Made by a program: the position numbers and the translations under genes. This document shows positions 35,348-42,208 of a stretch of 44,346 nt of DNA, piece by piece. Source of the DNA: Planctomycetota bacterium (GTDB lineage: Bacteria > Planctomycetota > Phycisphaerae > UBA1845); NCBI GenBank assembly GCA_024280855.1, contig JAJRPG010000097.1, positions 1-44,346 of the forward strand, in the 5' to 3' direction. Below the pieces are notes generated by a model. That model worked only from the letters and a program-made list of their open reading frames with translations, did no database searches and had not been told where the DNA came from. Position 1 is the first letter of the stretch. The number at the start of each line of letters is the position of its first letter.

Positions 35348-36557
35348 GGCTCTGTCTCAGGTTAAGAAGGAATTCGGCTCAGATGCTGTGATTCTCAATA
35401 CTCGAAGTCTGCCCAAACGGCTAGGCTCCGGTCGCCAATTGGTTGAATTGACAGCCGCTCGTCAGAAACAGGATTTGCCAGTAGAACTTCGCACTGGTAC
35501 GATTCCCATGAGGTCGGGGCGGGAAGATCAGTCACAAGCAGATGGAGCTGCCACAGTGATGACAGGCGCGGGCCAATCCAGAATGTCTGGCGAGTCAAGC
35601 TCGTTAGCGGCGGAGCTGTCCAGTCTGAAATCATTAGTGGGCGAGTTGGTTCAACATCATCGACGAGATGGCATGAGTGACGCCCCCAAGGCACTTTTTG
35701 ACGCGCATCAACAATTAATCACCAACGATGTTGCCGAGCAATTAGCCTCTGAGTTAATTGAAGACCTCAAGCGATCATTGCCTAAAAAGTCGCAAGAAGA
35801 TCCGCGGGCTATTCGCCGCCATTTAGCGAGTTCTATAGCCAAAATGATCCCTTCGGTTTTACCAGGTGAATTATCTTCATTGACGGGGCAGCGTGTGATT
35901 GCCTTGGTTGGTCCTACTGGAGTGGGAAAAACGACTACAATAGCTAAAATAGCCGCGAATTATAGATTGCGTCAGCATAAGCGCGTCGGGCTAATCACGA
36001 TCGATACATACCGAATCGCAGCCGTGCAGCAGTTGCAAACCTACGCCCAAATTATCGACGTGCCGATTGAAGTCGCTGCGACGCCGATGCAGTTTCGCGG
36101 GGCGCTAAGTCGTCTAAAAGATTGCGACATCATTTTGATAGACACCGCCGGGCGCAGTCAGCGCGACAAAGCGAAAAACGATGAGTTGCAGGTGTTTTTT
36201 GATATTCAAAAACCGGATGAAATTCATCTTGTGCTTTCGACAACTTCTAGTCCACAAGTTTTGAAGCAATCCATTGAGCGATTCAGGTCAACAGGTTTCG
36301 ATCGTTTGATCCTGACCAAGCTGGATGAAGCCGTTGGTTTTGGCGTTATTCTTGCTTGTTTAATCAAAGCTAAAACGAAGCTATCGTACTTAACGATGGG
36401 GCAGGAAGTGCCGGATGATATTACGGTAGGCGAAGGCAATCTTGTGGCTAGGATGATTTTGAATGGTAGTGATACGCCGGTGTCAGTTATGGGTATACAA
36501 AGTAAAGTGACACCCTCTGGCACATCGTCACTGGTTTCGCATTCGCGCGTCGGGTAG
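35310..36557 (+). CDS. flhF: Flagellar placement GTPase FlhF
   Basis: 415 residues. The start at 35310 lies inside flhA and gives the correct family N-terminus (MILKTFRAQTMAEALSQVKK). A basic/variable B domain (about 50-150) precedes the SRP-type NG domain with G1 GPTGVGKTTT at 201-210, then ITIDTYRIAAVQQLQ, LIDTAGRSQRDK and LILTKLDEA. FlhF sets the site and number of polar flagella, with FlhG as its regulator. Confidence 0.95.
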   Translation: MILKTFRAQTMAEALSQVKKEFGSDAVILNTRSLPKRLGSGRQLVELTAARQKQDLPVELRTGTIPMRSGREDQSQADGAATVMTGAGQSRMSGESSSLAAELSSLKSLVGELVQHHRRDGMSDAPKALFDAHQQLITNDVAEQLASELIEDLKRSLPKKSQEDPRAIRRHLASSIAKMIPSVLPGELSSLTGQRVIALVGPTGVGKTTTIAKIAANYRLRQHKRVGLITIDTYRIAAVQQLQTYAQIIDVPIEVAATPMQFRGALSRLKDCDIILIDTAGRSQRDKAKNDELQVFFDIQKPDEIHLVLSTTSSPQVLKQSIERFRSTGFDRLILTKLDEAVGFGVILACLIKAKTKLSYLTMGQEVPDDITVGEGNLVARMILNGSDTPVSVMGIQSKVTPSGTSSLVSHSRVG

Positions 36558-36570
36558 ATGGAAGTGTACC

Positions 36571-37455
36571 ATGGCTAATAGGCATACAACTCGCATTCGA
36601 CGTGGCGTCAAGGTGGACCAGGCATCCAGGCTTCGCGCATTGGTTGAAGGTTCGCGCCCCAGTGCATTCACCGTGGCTATTACCAGTGGCAAAGGCGGCG
36701 TTGGTAAATCGAACACGGCTGTGAACTTGTCCATCTGTCTCGCTGCTAAGGGCGTTCGCGTTGTACTTGTTGATTTGGATATGGGCCTTGCCAATGCTGA
36801 TTTGTTGATGAACATGCCTAACACGACCACGCTGGCTGATGTCTTAGCTGGTTCGCATACGCTGGAGGAGGTTTGTCAGATCGGCCCAGGCGGTATTCGA
36901 TTTGTACCAGGCGCTTCCGGCATTGAAGAGCTAGCGAATTTATCCGAATTTGACAGACAGGGCGTTATTTCGCAATTGCACCAATTGGAAACCAGTGCTG
37001 ATATCGTCATTCTGGATTGTGGTGCTGGCATCTCGCGCAACGTGGTTGGGTTCGCGCTAGCGGCTGACCAGGCAATGGTTGTCACTACCCCAGAGCCTAC
37101 TGCCTTGACGGATGCCTATGCGACAATCAAGACGTTGCATGCCCAGGGCTTCGCTGGGAAGGTCACAACTTTTGTGAATATGGCTCATAGTCGAGCCGAA
37201 GCGCGGGCGACCTATGAACGTCTTTCTGGCGTAGCTGAAAATTTTTTAAATTATTCCGTTGCATATGCTGGCTATATGCTGCATGATACGTCTGTCGAGC
37301 AGGCAGTACGGCAGCGTGTGCCATTTGTCATACGTCATCCGGACTCAAATGCCAGTGCCTGCATCGCCGCAGTAGCAGATGGTTTGGTCAAGCAGTGTAA
37401 AGGCCAACGTGCTGGCGGCGGTTTTTTTCGACGGGTTGTCGGTTTGTTCGTGTAG
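36571..37455 (+). CDS. flhG: Flagellar number regulator FlhG (FleN/YlxH), MinD-like ATPase
   Basis: 294 residues. Near the N-terminus DQASRLRAL (16-24) is the DQAxxLR motif by which FlhG stimulates the FlhF GTPase. The deviant Walker A is SGKGGVGKS (39-47), followed by VVLVDLDMGLANADLL and VILDCGAGIS. The C-terminus ends GGGFFRRVVGLFV, a probable amphipathic membrane-targeting helix. It limits flagellar number. GGAAG precedes the ATG; 13 nt after flhF. Confidence 0.95.
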   Translation: MANRHTTRIRRGVKVDQASRLRALVEGSRPSAFTVAITSGKGGVGKSNTAVNLSICLAAKGVRVVLVDLDMGLANADLLMNMPNTTTLADVLAGSHTLEEVCQIGPGGIRFVPGASGIEELANLSEFDRQGVISQLHQLETSADIVILDCGAGISRNVVGFALAADQAMVVTTPEPTALTDAYATIKTLHAQGFAGKVTTFVNMAHSRAEARATYERLSGVAENFLNYSVAYAGYMLHDTSVEQAVRQRVPFVIRHPDSNASACIAAVADGLVKQCKGQRAGGGFFRRVVGLFV

Positions 37456-37627
37456 GATGCACATAGCAACCGATGGCTGTCCTCTTTGCTTACTGATCAG
37501 CAGGACGATCAGGGCAGACAAGAGGTGAGAAGGGCCAAGGATGGTTGCCTCGCATTTTCATGGGCGCTAATCATTTCACGGTTTGTTTCACACCTTTAGT
37601 TTAGTTTGCGACAAGGATGTTGCAGGT

Positions 37628-37948
37628 ATGGTTGCACGATTTACTGGTGCCAGTTTAGGCTTATTTGCCTTTTCCATTACGCTCGTTGCGGGCGTGGTTG
37701 TGCAAAATCCGTTCGCCGTGACGCTATCTCGCGGCATCATCGCATTATTCACATTTTGTTTTATCGGTTTGGTCCTCGGTGCAGCTGCGGATAAAATTTT
37801 GAGCGAACATGAGCGAAGTAAAATTCTCGAATTGAAAGACTTGGCAGATATAAAAGAAGCAGCCAATGCTAAAGCCGAGGCCGAGGCTGAGGATGTATAT
37901 GTTGCCAATGAATCCACCGACGCTGATTTGGCCACGGAAGGCCTGTGA
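37628..37948 (+). CDS. Small two-TM protein between flhG and fliA, unknown function
   Basis: 106 residues from ATG 37628; the frame is open to 37583 but only a TTG lies there. Two hydrophobic helices (about 5-25 and 34-55) are followed by a charged, helix-prone tail rich in Ala and Glu (ADIKEAANAKAEAEAEDVYV). The preceding 170 nt hold no gene; they contain a near-miss sigma-54 match and a CTGATCAG palindrome. Position suggests a flagellar role, for example polar localisation or FlhG/FliA control, but nothing in the sequence proves it. Confidence 0.65.
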   Translation: MVARFTGASLGLFAFSITLVAGVVVQNPFAVTLSRGIIALFTFCFIGLVLGAAADKILSEHERSKILELKDLADIKEAANAKAEAEAEDVYVANESTDADLATEGL

Positions 37949-38041
37949 TTTGGTCGGATTATGTTAGACGGGACTGGTCATGGTCATTGTGAGTGACTTG
38001 TCGCATGTTCAATGTCGCAAGGAAGCGTAAGGAGCGGTTTT

Positions 38042-38818
38042 ATGCCGGCGATCAAAACAAGTAATGATATGTTGAAAGTGTGGAAGAAGTATAAAGCCTG
38101 CGGAACGCGCCGATGGCGCAATGTCTTAATGGAGACATACCTTCCGCTGGTGAAGTACAACGCTGACCGCATCGGTGCGAAACTGCCTGACGAGGTTGAT
38201 CGAGACGACTTGAACTCCGCGGGTCTTTTTGGCTTGATGGATGCGATTGATGCCTTTGATCTTGAGCGTGGCGTCAAATTTGAGACTTACTGCGCGCCAA
38301 GAATTCGTGGGGCGATTCTCGATGAATTACGAAGTATGGACTGGGTGCCTCGTCTAGTACGTAGTCGCGCCAATAAACTGGATAAGTTGACTAAGGAATT
38401 AGAAGCGACGTTAGGCCGCTCACCTTCGGCGATGGAATTGTCAGAAAAAATGCAGGTTCCGCGTGAGGATTTCGAGAAATTCGCACGGGATGCAACCGCC
38501 GTGACGCAAATTTCTTTGTCTCGTAAATATAGTGAGACGGATTCCCACAAGGAGGTCTGTGAGATTGATGTCATTCGAGATAAGCGAGGGCGGAATCCAT
38601 TGAAAGATTTGCAGCGTCGTGATGTGAAAGAGCTGATTACTCGCGGGTTATCAAGAGCGGAACGGCTGATACTCGTGCTTTATTATTATGAAGAGATGAC
38701 TATGAAGGAGATCGGGATGACGCTCGATCTTTCTGAAAGTCGTGTTTCTCAGATGCACTCCTCAATCCTACAGCGACTCAAAGAGCAGTTGACGGAGAGA
38801 CGTAAGGAGTTTGTATAG
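38042..38818 (+). CDS. fliA: RNA polymerase sigma factor FliA (sigma-28/WhiG type)
   Basis: 258 residues from ATG 38042, with AAGGAG upstream; the frame from 38012 is rejected. Region 2 (YLPLVKYNADRIGAKLP..DLNSAGLFGLMDAIDAFDLERGVKFETYCAPRIRGAILDEL), region 3 (LEATLGRSPSAMELSEKMQV) and region 4 with its helix-turn-helix (MTMKEIGMTLDLSESRVSQMHSSIL) are all present. It directs late flagellar genes (flagellin, chemotaxis). The anti-sigma factor FlgM is not visible in this window. Confidence 0.95.
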   Translation: MPAIKTSNDMLKVWKKYKACGTRRWRNVLMETYLPLVKYNADRIGAKLPDEVDRDDLNSAGLFGLMDAIDAFDLERGVKFETYCAPRIRGAILDELRSMDWVPRLVRSRANKLDKLTKELEATLGRSPSAMELSEKMQVPREDFEKFARDATAVTQISLSRKYSETDSHKEVCEIDVIRDKRGRNPLKDLQRRDVKELITRGLSRAERLILVLYYYEEMTMKEIGMTLDLSESRVSQMHSSILQRLKEQLTERRKEFV

Positions 38819-38839
38819 CCTCATGGCTCCATAGCCTTA

Positions 38840-39025
38840 GTGTTATTTTTTGAAAGGTGGCGTGAGAGCTTTCCAGATGTGAATAACGCGGTATTGGCAG
38901 GGCGTGAGGAATTGGGCCTGTCATGTGAATATATGCCGCCCCAAATGTCGATAGTAATTCAGGTCTCGCAAACGCTTGCGGGCGCGGTAAATAATGTCGG
39001 CGGGTCCAACTTTGGGCGACTCTGA
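38840..39025 (+). CDS. Small ORF after fliA, unknown function
   Basis: 61 residues from a GTG at 38840, or shorter from ATG 38933 or 38945; no clear ribosome-binding site is seen for any of them. Its stop overlaps the ATG of the next gene as TGATG, which argues that it is translated. No domain recognised. Confidence 0.35.
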   Translation: MLFFERWRESFPDVNNAVLAGREELGLSCEYMPPQMSIVIQVSQTLAGAVNNVGGSNFGRL

Positions 39026-39348
39026 TGGCTGAGATTCCTTCTCATATTGCTTCTTCTGCGGCACAGGCAGGCTACCAAGCTCGCGTGATCGGCAGGGAGC
39101 GTGACGCGGGAAAAGCGGGCCAAGCTAACATCGTGGAGCGGCAGGTCAAATCAGTTGAAGAAGCTTCAGATACAGTAGATACTTCAGATTCAGATACGCG
39201 TGTGACATCGGAGTCGGAAGGTTCCGGTAGCCAGGGCCGGGCTTTTGAAGAAGAGAAGGTTGAGGACGAATTGTCTGAAAACCAAGATTCTCCTTCAGGG
39301 GTGACCGAAGATGATGATGGGCACTTACATCTTGATCTTGAGGCATGA
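39025..39348 (+). CDS. Small acidic protein, unknown function
   Basis: 107 residues, strongly acidic (Asp/Glu-rich from residue 45 on) and probably disordered, with a distinct C-terminus DDDGHLHLDLEA. N-terminal residues 1-15 are helix-like (PSHIASSAAQAGYQAR). No cysteines or TM. It is coupled by TGATG to the ORF before it and lies at the 3' end of the flagellar cluster. The acidic composition and short conserved-looking tail would suit a binding peptide for a basic partner; that is speculation. Confidence 0.55.
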   Translation: MAEIPSHIASSAAQAGYQARVIGRERDAGKAGQANIVERQVKSVEEASDTVDTSDSDTRVTSESEGSGSQGRAFEEEKVEDELSENQDSPSGVTEDDDGHLHLDLEA

Positions 39349-39380
39349 TTCCACTTAGTCAGGCGAATCGCGGCTGAGAT

Positions 39381-39409
39381 TTAGCAAATCACAATTATTT
39401 TAGTACAAT
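39381..39409 (+). promoter_or_regulatory. Sigma-70 promoter placed for a leaderless dapF transcript
   Basis: TTAGCA (39381-39386) and TACAAT (39404-39409), exactly 17 nt apart; 4/6 and 5/6 matches to consensus. The ATG of dapF begins at 39417, only 7 nt after the -10, so transcription would start at or within a base or two of the start codon. No ribosome-binding site precedes the ATG, in agreement. Confidence 0.6.
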
Positions 39410-39416
39410 ATCTCCC

Positions 39417-40247
39417 ATGCGATTCACCAAAATGCACGGGCTGGAAAACGATTACATATATATAGAAGGCCCGCTTGCCAGCGAAGCCGCAACTTCAGAC
39501 TTGGCGCGAGCGGTTTCTAACCGGCATACAGGCATTGGTGCTGATGGGCTAATCGTGATTGAGTCATCGTCGTTGGCTGATTTGAAAATGACGATTTACA
39601 ACGCCGATGGCTCTCGAGCGCAGATGTGCGGAAACGGTTTGCGGTGTGTAGCTAAGTATGCTTTGGATCGTCAACTCGTTTCAAGTAAAACTATGACAAT
39701 AGAAACTGATGCGGGGATTCGTCATGTAGATTGTTTACGGACCAATTCGATGTTATTCATCGTGCGCGTGGACATGGGGCTTCCTATTTTGGATGCCGAT
39801 GCCATGCAGGTGCAGGCTGATGCGTCGCCGGTAGTGAATTATCCTATGGCTTTTGAAGGCGAGGAGTTTTCCGTTACCTGCGTTTCGATGGGCAATCCGC
39901 ACGCCGTGATATTCGTACCGGACTTATCAGCCATTCCTTTGAACCAGTTGGGGCCAAGGATAGAGACAGCACCCATGTTCAAACAGCGGATCAATGTTCA
40001 TTTTGTACAAGTAGAGAGTCAGGGCCATCTCAGGATGAAAACGTGGGAGCGAGGTAGCGGTGTGACCCAGGCCTGTGGCACTGGTGCTTGCGCGGTCTGC
40101 GTCGCAGGCGTCCTGACGGATCGGTGCGGGCGCACTGTTCGAGTGACGCTCCCCGGCGGAGACCTCGCGGTGGAATGGGCCGCGGACGATCACGTCTATA
40201 TGGAAGGTCCAGCCGTGGAAATTTTTACCGGAGATTGGCCGATCTAA
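39417..40247 (+). CDS. dapF: Diaminopimelate epimerase DapF
   Basis: 276 residues. The two catalytic cysteines are C71 in MCGNGLRC and C220 in ACGTGACA. HTGIGADGLIVI, GNPHAVIFV and TWERGSGVTQACGTG, all typical, are present. It interconverts LL- and meso-diaminopimelate, giving the lysine precursor and the cross-linking residue of Gram-negative peptidoglycan. Its own promoter appears to give a leaderless mRNA, and a terminator follows the stop, so it is an independent unit and not part of the flagellar operon. Confidence 0.96.
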   Translation: MRFTKMHGLENDYIYIEGPLASEAATSDLARAVSNRHTGIGADGLIVIESSSLADLKMTIYNADGSRAQMCGNGLRCVAKYALDRQLVSSKTMTIETDAGIRHVDCLRTNSMLFIVRVDMGLPILDADAMQVQADASPVVNYPMAFEGEEFSVTCVSMGNPHAVIFVPDLSAIPLNQLGPRIETAPMFKQRINVHFVQVESQGHLRMKTWERGSGVTQACGTGACAVCVAGVLTDRCGRTVRVTLPGGDLAVEWAADDHVYMEGPAVEIFTGDWPI

Positions 40248-40260
40248 TCCGATCAAGAAT

Positions 40261-40334
40261 TCGACGATATATGGCCACCAGTCGCCGAAATCTAAGCAGA
40301 AGCTTTTATTGGTGGAATGGCGGTCGATTTTTTT
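40261..40334 (+). terminator. Candidate intrinsic terminator after dapF
   Basis: Nested complementary arms TCGAC/GTCGA (40261-40265 with 40323-40327) and CCACCA/TGGTGG (40275-40280 with 40310-40315), followed directly by seven T residues (40328-40334). It starts 14 nt after the dapF stop and lies before the tRNA gene. Confidence 0.5.
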
Positions 40335-40366
40335 CATATGTTGTTGTATGGTATGCGACACGAAAC

Positions 40367-40439
40367 GGGCCTGTAGCTCAGCGGTTAGAGCCGGCGACTC
40401 ATAATCGCTTGGTCGGGGGTTCGAATCCCTCCAGGCCCA
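40367..40439 (+). tRNA. tRNA-Ile2 (anticodon CAT, lysidine-modified type)
   Basis: A 73-nt cloverleaf. The acceptor stem GGGCCTG/CAGGCCC pairs perfectly, the D arm is GCTC/GAGC, and the T arm GGGGG/TCCCTC includes TTCGAAT. The anticodon stem GGCGA/TCGCT holds the loop CTCATAA, so the anticodon is CAT. The anticodon arm and variable loop (ACTCATAATCGCTTGGTC) match the E. coli ileX type that reads AUA after TilS adds lysidine, not elongator tRNA-Met. The discriminator is A and the 3' CCA is not encoded. Confidence 0.85.
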
Positions 40440-40466
40440 ATTTCATGCCTCTAGGAAGCGATCGCT

Positions 40467-41840
40467 GTGTTTGCGGAATCATGGGACGAAACCACGAAGT
40501 CAGCCGGTAACGAAATGTCGAAAGTAACGCCCGCGAAATCAAAGGATTCAACAGCCTCGCGGGCGGATTCCCCCCCATCTTCAATCGCCGAGGTTTCCAC
40601 ACAGGAGGATAGCCGAAGTGTAAAATGGCGCGTGCAATCGCAATGGCAGCAGAAAATTTCCGGGCCGGGTTCACCAGATTGGTTTCATCTGAATACTTCA
40701 TACACCGCCCGGATAGTAAAGCAAGGCCAGGGGCGTGTGGTGTGGCGCGTAAAGCTGGGAAATGAATCGGTTTATGCCAAAGTTGCCGCCCCAACGCGAT
40801 GGTTTGATCGTATCAAAATAATGCTGGCCGGTTCTATCGCTATGAGGGAGTGGCGTTCATTGTTGGCTGCGGACTCACAAGGCGTACCTGTAGTTAATGC
40901 GATAGCAGTGGGTGAGGAATTAGCGCCTGCGAAGCGCTCAGTACTTGTCACAAGTGAATTCGATGGAGCCGTCGATCTAAGGCTGTTTTGGCTCGAATTA
41001 CGCCGCCGCAACTCGGAGCAGCCATCAACAACTGATAAGCGCGATCTGGTCACGGGACTGGCTGGTTTTATTGCCGCGAGTCACCAACGTGGTTTTATGC
41101 ACCGCGATTTACATCCTGCGAACATATTGGTTCTAAATAATCCCGGCGAGGGATTCATTTTTCGCTTCGTCGATTTACTTGGCTGTTGCCTAGGCCGAGG
41201 AGAAATTGGGCGTTCCGCTGCCATACGGTCATTGTCGCAATTGCATCAATTTTTCGGTCGCCAATCAACTAGAGCATCCCGCCTCCGCTTTTTGCGGGCC
41301 TACTTATTGCACTTGGGTGAAGTCGCTGAGGGGGAGCCAGCTCGGCGATTGCGGCGAAGCTGGGTTGGGTTGATATTGGCTCAAACTGATAATATCGCAA
41401 TGTCATTGTCACGGCAGCGCGATCGACGATTGTGTCGCAACGGGAAATATTTCTCACAGTGGCGGGGCGGTGATAGCTGGCGGGGCGTGATTTCCCTACA
41501 ATTGGAACGTCGTCATATTTTCCCGGAACCGAATATCGAAGACCGTTCTAAGCAGGATTGGACTGAGATGTTGAGCGAAATGTTACCCAAATTATCAGGC
41601 TCCGGGGATGGTGGCGGCAGCCTCGTATCAGGCGGCTTGAGGTGGGAGCATCGGCGAGCGACTGGATTGCCTGAGCGTTTCAAATGGTCGTGGCTCGGTT
41701 CGCCCGCAAAGCAGGCGTTTATCGAAAACCATCGCAAGAGACACCGTAGCCAGGATGCGCCTCTGATTTTGGCGTACTTTCATCATGTTCGATCTGGAAC
41801 GGTTGATCTGTGTGTCTCAGTTCACCCGGCAGAGCAATGA
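40467..41840 (+). CDS. Lipopolysaccharide kinase (WaaP/Kdo kinase)-like protein
   Basis: 457 residues, GTG start at 40467 with AGGAAG about 9 nt upstream; ATG 40515 is the alternative. After a Ser-rich N-terminus (1-50), a protein-kinase-like fold has the ATP-binding lysine K105 (VYAKVAA), E128 (REWRSLL), the catalytic loop HRDLHPAN (D214, N219) and the metal-binding D236 (FVDLLG). This is the WaaP/Kdo kinase family, which phosphorylates heptose or Kdo of LPS core on the inner-membrane cytoplasmic face. A C-terminal region (about 310-457) is extra and unassigned. No other LPS gene is nearby, so the substrate is inferred. Confidence 0.78.
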   Translation: MFAESWDETTKSAGNEMSKVTPAKSKDSTASRADSPPSSIAEVSTQEDSRSVKWRVQSQWQQKISGPGSPDWFHLNTSYTARIVKQGQGRVVWRVKLGNESVYAKVAAPTRWFDRIKIMLAGSIAMREWRSLLAADSQGVPVVNAIAVGEELAPAKRSVLVTSEFDGAVDLRLFWLELRRRNSEQPSTTDKRDLVTGLAGFIAASHQRGFMHRDLHPANILVLNNPGEGFIFRFVDLLGCCLGRGEIGRSAAIRSLSQLHQFFGRQSTRASRLRFLRAYLLHLGEVAEGEPARRLRRSWVGLILAQTDNIAMSLSRQRDRRLCRNGKYFSQWRGGDSWRGVISLQLERRHIFPEPNIEDRSKQDWTEMLSEMLPKLSGSGDGGGSLVSGGLRWEHRRATGLPERFKWSWLGSPAKQAFIENHRKRHRSQDAPLILAYFHHVRSGTVDLCVSVHPAEQ

Positions 41841-42208
41841 GAGATTGGTTGAACCGCGACTTTTCGGACTATGGCGGAATGGCTAGCTGCGAAAAATATG
41901 GGTGAATGTGCATAAAAATCGGTAAAAATAGCGATTTGGAGGTTATTCTTCTTCTTGGCTGGCTGCTCCTCAATCTTCAAGCTTGACACCCCATTTGGGT
42001 AAACCAACAATGCACCTTATGATAGACGGCCTATGGCTCTAACGATTTGTGTTGGCTGAAATGTCAGTACGAACGGTTGGGGCTGCCGCGCTGGCGGGTT
42101 GGTTAGCCCGTAATTGAATGAGAGGCGTAGGCGGTTTGGGCCTGTAGTGATTTTTGGGGACTCGGGGATTCTGAGGCCGGGGTTAGTAGCCAATAAGGTG
42201 ATTTAAGT
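41841..42208. other. Intergenic region upstream of the protease gene
   Basis: About 370 nt with no credible gene. It contains a short inverted repeat AAATCG/CGATTT (around 41925-41937, no T-run), the promoter entered at 41983-42011, and in the long leader a GC-rich hairpin (GGGCT..CCGC/GCGG..AGCCC) near 42080-42112. No known riboswitch is recognised. Confidence 0.6.
41983..42011 (+). promoter_or_regulatory. Candidate sigma-70 promoter of the protease gene
   Basis: A perfect -35 TTGACA at 41983-41988 and AACAAT (4 of 6) at 42006-42011, 17 nt apart. Transcription would start near 42018, leaving a leader of about 190 nt before the start codon at 42209. Confidence 0.45.

Noticed and set aside
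37475-37490. Possible sigma-54 promoter (TGGCTG...TTTGC) after flhG
   Set aside because: The GG and GC are 11 rather than 10 bases apart, which sigma-54 promoters rarely tolerate.
38825-38850. Possible terminator after fliA (GGCT/AGCC then T-rich)
   Set aside because: The stem is only 4 bp and the T-run is 8 nt away; too weak to call.
40367-40439. tRNA-Met identity
   Set aside because: The CAT anticodon fits Met, but the anticodon stem GGCGA/TCGCT and following bases match the Ile2 (lysidine) type and not elongator or initiator Met.
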